Shown here in pieces: positions 5,372-5,684 of a stretch of 5,684 bases of DNA (its first letter is position 1; every line of letters starts with the position of its first letter). A program made the position numbers and the translations under genes. The DNA lies in assembly GCA_029335925.2 (NCBI GenBank), contig JARJMX020000016.1, positions 1 to 5,684 of the forward strand, written 5' to 3'. Below the pieces are notes generated by a model, which saw only the letters and a list, made by a program, of their open reading frames with translations, did not search any database and had not been told where the DNA came from. The stretch comes from Gammaproteobacteria bacterium (lineage in GTDB: Bacteria; Pseudomonadota; Gammaproteobacteria; Halothiobacillales; Halothiobacillaceae).

Positions 5372-5684
5372 ATGCGTGCCATGCTGATGACCGCCGCCGG
5401 TGGCCCCGAGGTCCTGCAACCGGCGGATATTCCCGAGCCCACCTTGTCCCGTCCAAGCCAGGTGAAGGTGCGCTTACGTGCTGCCGGGGTCAATCCCATC
5501 GATACCAAGCTGCGCGCGCGGGGGGTGTTGTTCTATCCCAACGCCCTGCCGGCCATCCTTGGCTGCGACGGGGCGGGCGAAGTGGTCGAGGCCGGTGCGG
5601 AGTCCGGCCTGGCGCCAGGCGACCGGGTGGCCTTCTGCCATGGCGGGCTCGGTGGGGCAGCGGGTAACTATGCCGAGTACACCG
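5372..5684 (+). CDS. Zinc-independent medium-chain dehydrogenase / quinone oxidoreductase family (3' truncated)
   Basis: The 104 codons present encode most of the N-terminal GroES-like domain of a medium-chain dehydrogenase/reductase of the NADPH:quinone oxidoreductase (zeta-crystallin) branch. Visible family features are AAGGPEVLQPADIPEP near the start, the strand segment QVKVRLRAAGVNPIDTKLR, LGCDGAGEVVEAG, and GDRVAFCHGGLGGAAGNYAEY. In zinc-dependent alcohol dehydrogenases the first catalytic metal ligand is the Cys of a GVCHTD-like motif and the second the His of GHE. Here these positions read GVNPID and GCD, so a catalytic zinc is not expected. The cofactor-binding Rossmann domain, with the NADPH-determining residues, is beyond the window end, so substrate and cofactor stay open. 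The start is supported by a strong Shine-Dalgarno. The gene is divergent from the glycosyltransferase, and nothing shows a shared pathway. Confidence 0.88.
   Translation, partial: MRAMLMTAAGGPEVLQPADIPEPTLSRPSQVKVRLRAAGVNPIDTKLRARGVLFYPNALPAILGCDGAGEVVEAGAESGLAPGDRVAFCHGGLGGAAGNYAEYT

Noticed and set aside
5020..5508. Minus-strand 162-codon frame spanning the divergent intergenic region
   Set aside because: It would overlap both the real glycosyltransferase gene in another frame and the oxidoreductase start; both neighbours have clear family motifs and Shine-Dalgarno sites.
5365..5667. 100-codon plus-strand frame near the window end
   Set aside because: It is out of frame with the quinone-oxidoreductase motifs encoded from 5372, and those motifs together with AAAGGAG fix the real frame.
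1..5684. Defence system, toxin-antitoxin, CRISPR, insertion sequence or RNA gene
   Set aside because: Every stretch is filled by a recognisable housekeeping-type gene or a short intergenic gap. I saw no direct-repeat array, transposase motif or tRNA-like fold.

Overview
The window looks like chromosomal core sequence from a GC-rich (low 60s percent by eye), non-enteric gammaproteobacterium. The evidence is a class A penicillin-binding protein of the PBP1b type followed by a TPR lipoprotein resembling the Pseudomonas-type activator LpoP rather than enteric LpoB, plus a close homologue of the gammaproteobacterial helicase YoaA. I cannot name the genus. I see no mobile element, CRISPR array, tRNA, rRNA or phage gene.

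Layout. Positions 1-3459 hold a tight plus-strand gene string: the 3' part of mrcB (PBP1b; its 5' end lies outside the window), a lipoprotein gene that overlaps it by ATGA, and yoaA (Fe-S DNA helicase), which starts 7 bp after the lipoprotein stop. This is very probably one operon. A 97-bp gap with its own strong Shine-Dalgarno follows, then dps (ferritin-like iron-storage and DNA-protection protein) at 3557-4054. A minus-strand family-4 glycosyltransferase (4059-5273) converges on dps with only 4 bp between the stop codons. A plausible dps terminator lies inside the 3' end of the glycosyltransferase gene. A 98-bp divergent intergenic region then separates the glycosyltransferase from a plus-strand zinc-independent medium-chain dehydrogenase/quinone oxidoreductase (from 5372), which is cut off by the window end.

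How the genes fit together. PBP1b and the lipoprotein form a cell-wall synthase/activator pair: the lipoprotein would sit in the outer membrane and reach through the peptidoglycan to switch on PBP1b. YoaA works in replication and repair and has no obvious mechanistic link to the first two, so it is probably only co-transcribed. Dps and the oxidoreductase are compatible with stress or redox functions, but nothing in the sequence shows shared control.

Novelty. I found no undescribed system. The most useful leads are the candidate LpoP-type activator translationally coupled to mrcB, the unusual mrcB-lpoP-yoaA linkage, and the terminator embedded in a convergent gene. All genes appear intact apart from the two truncated by the window edges.
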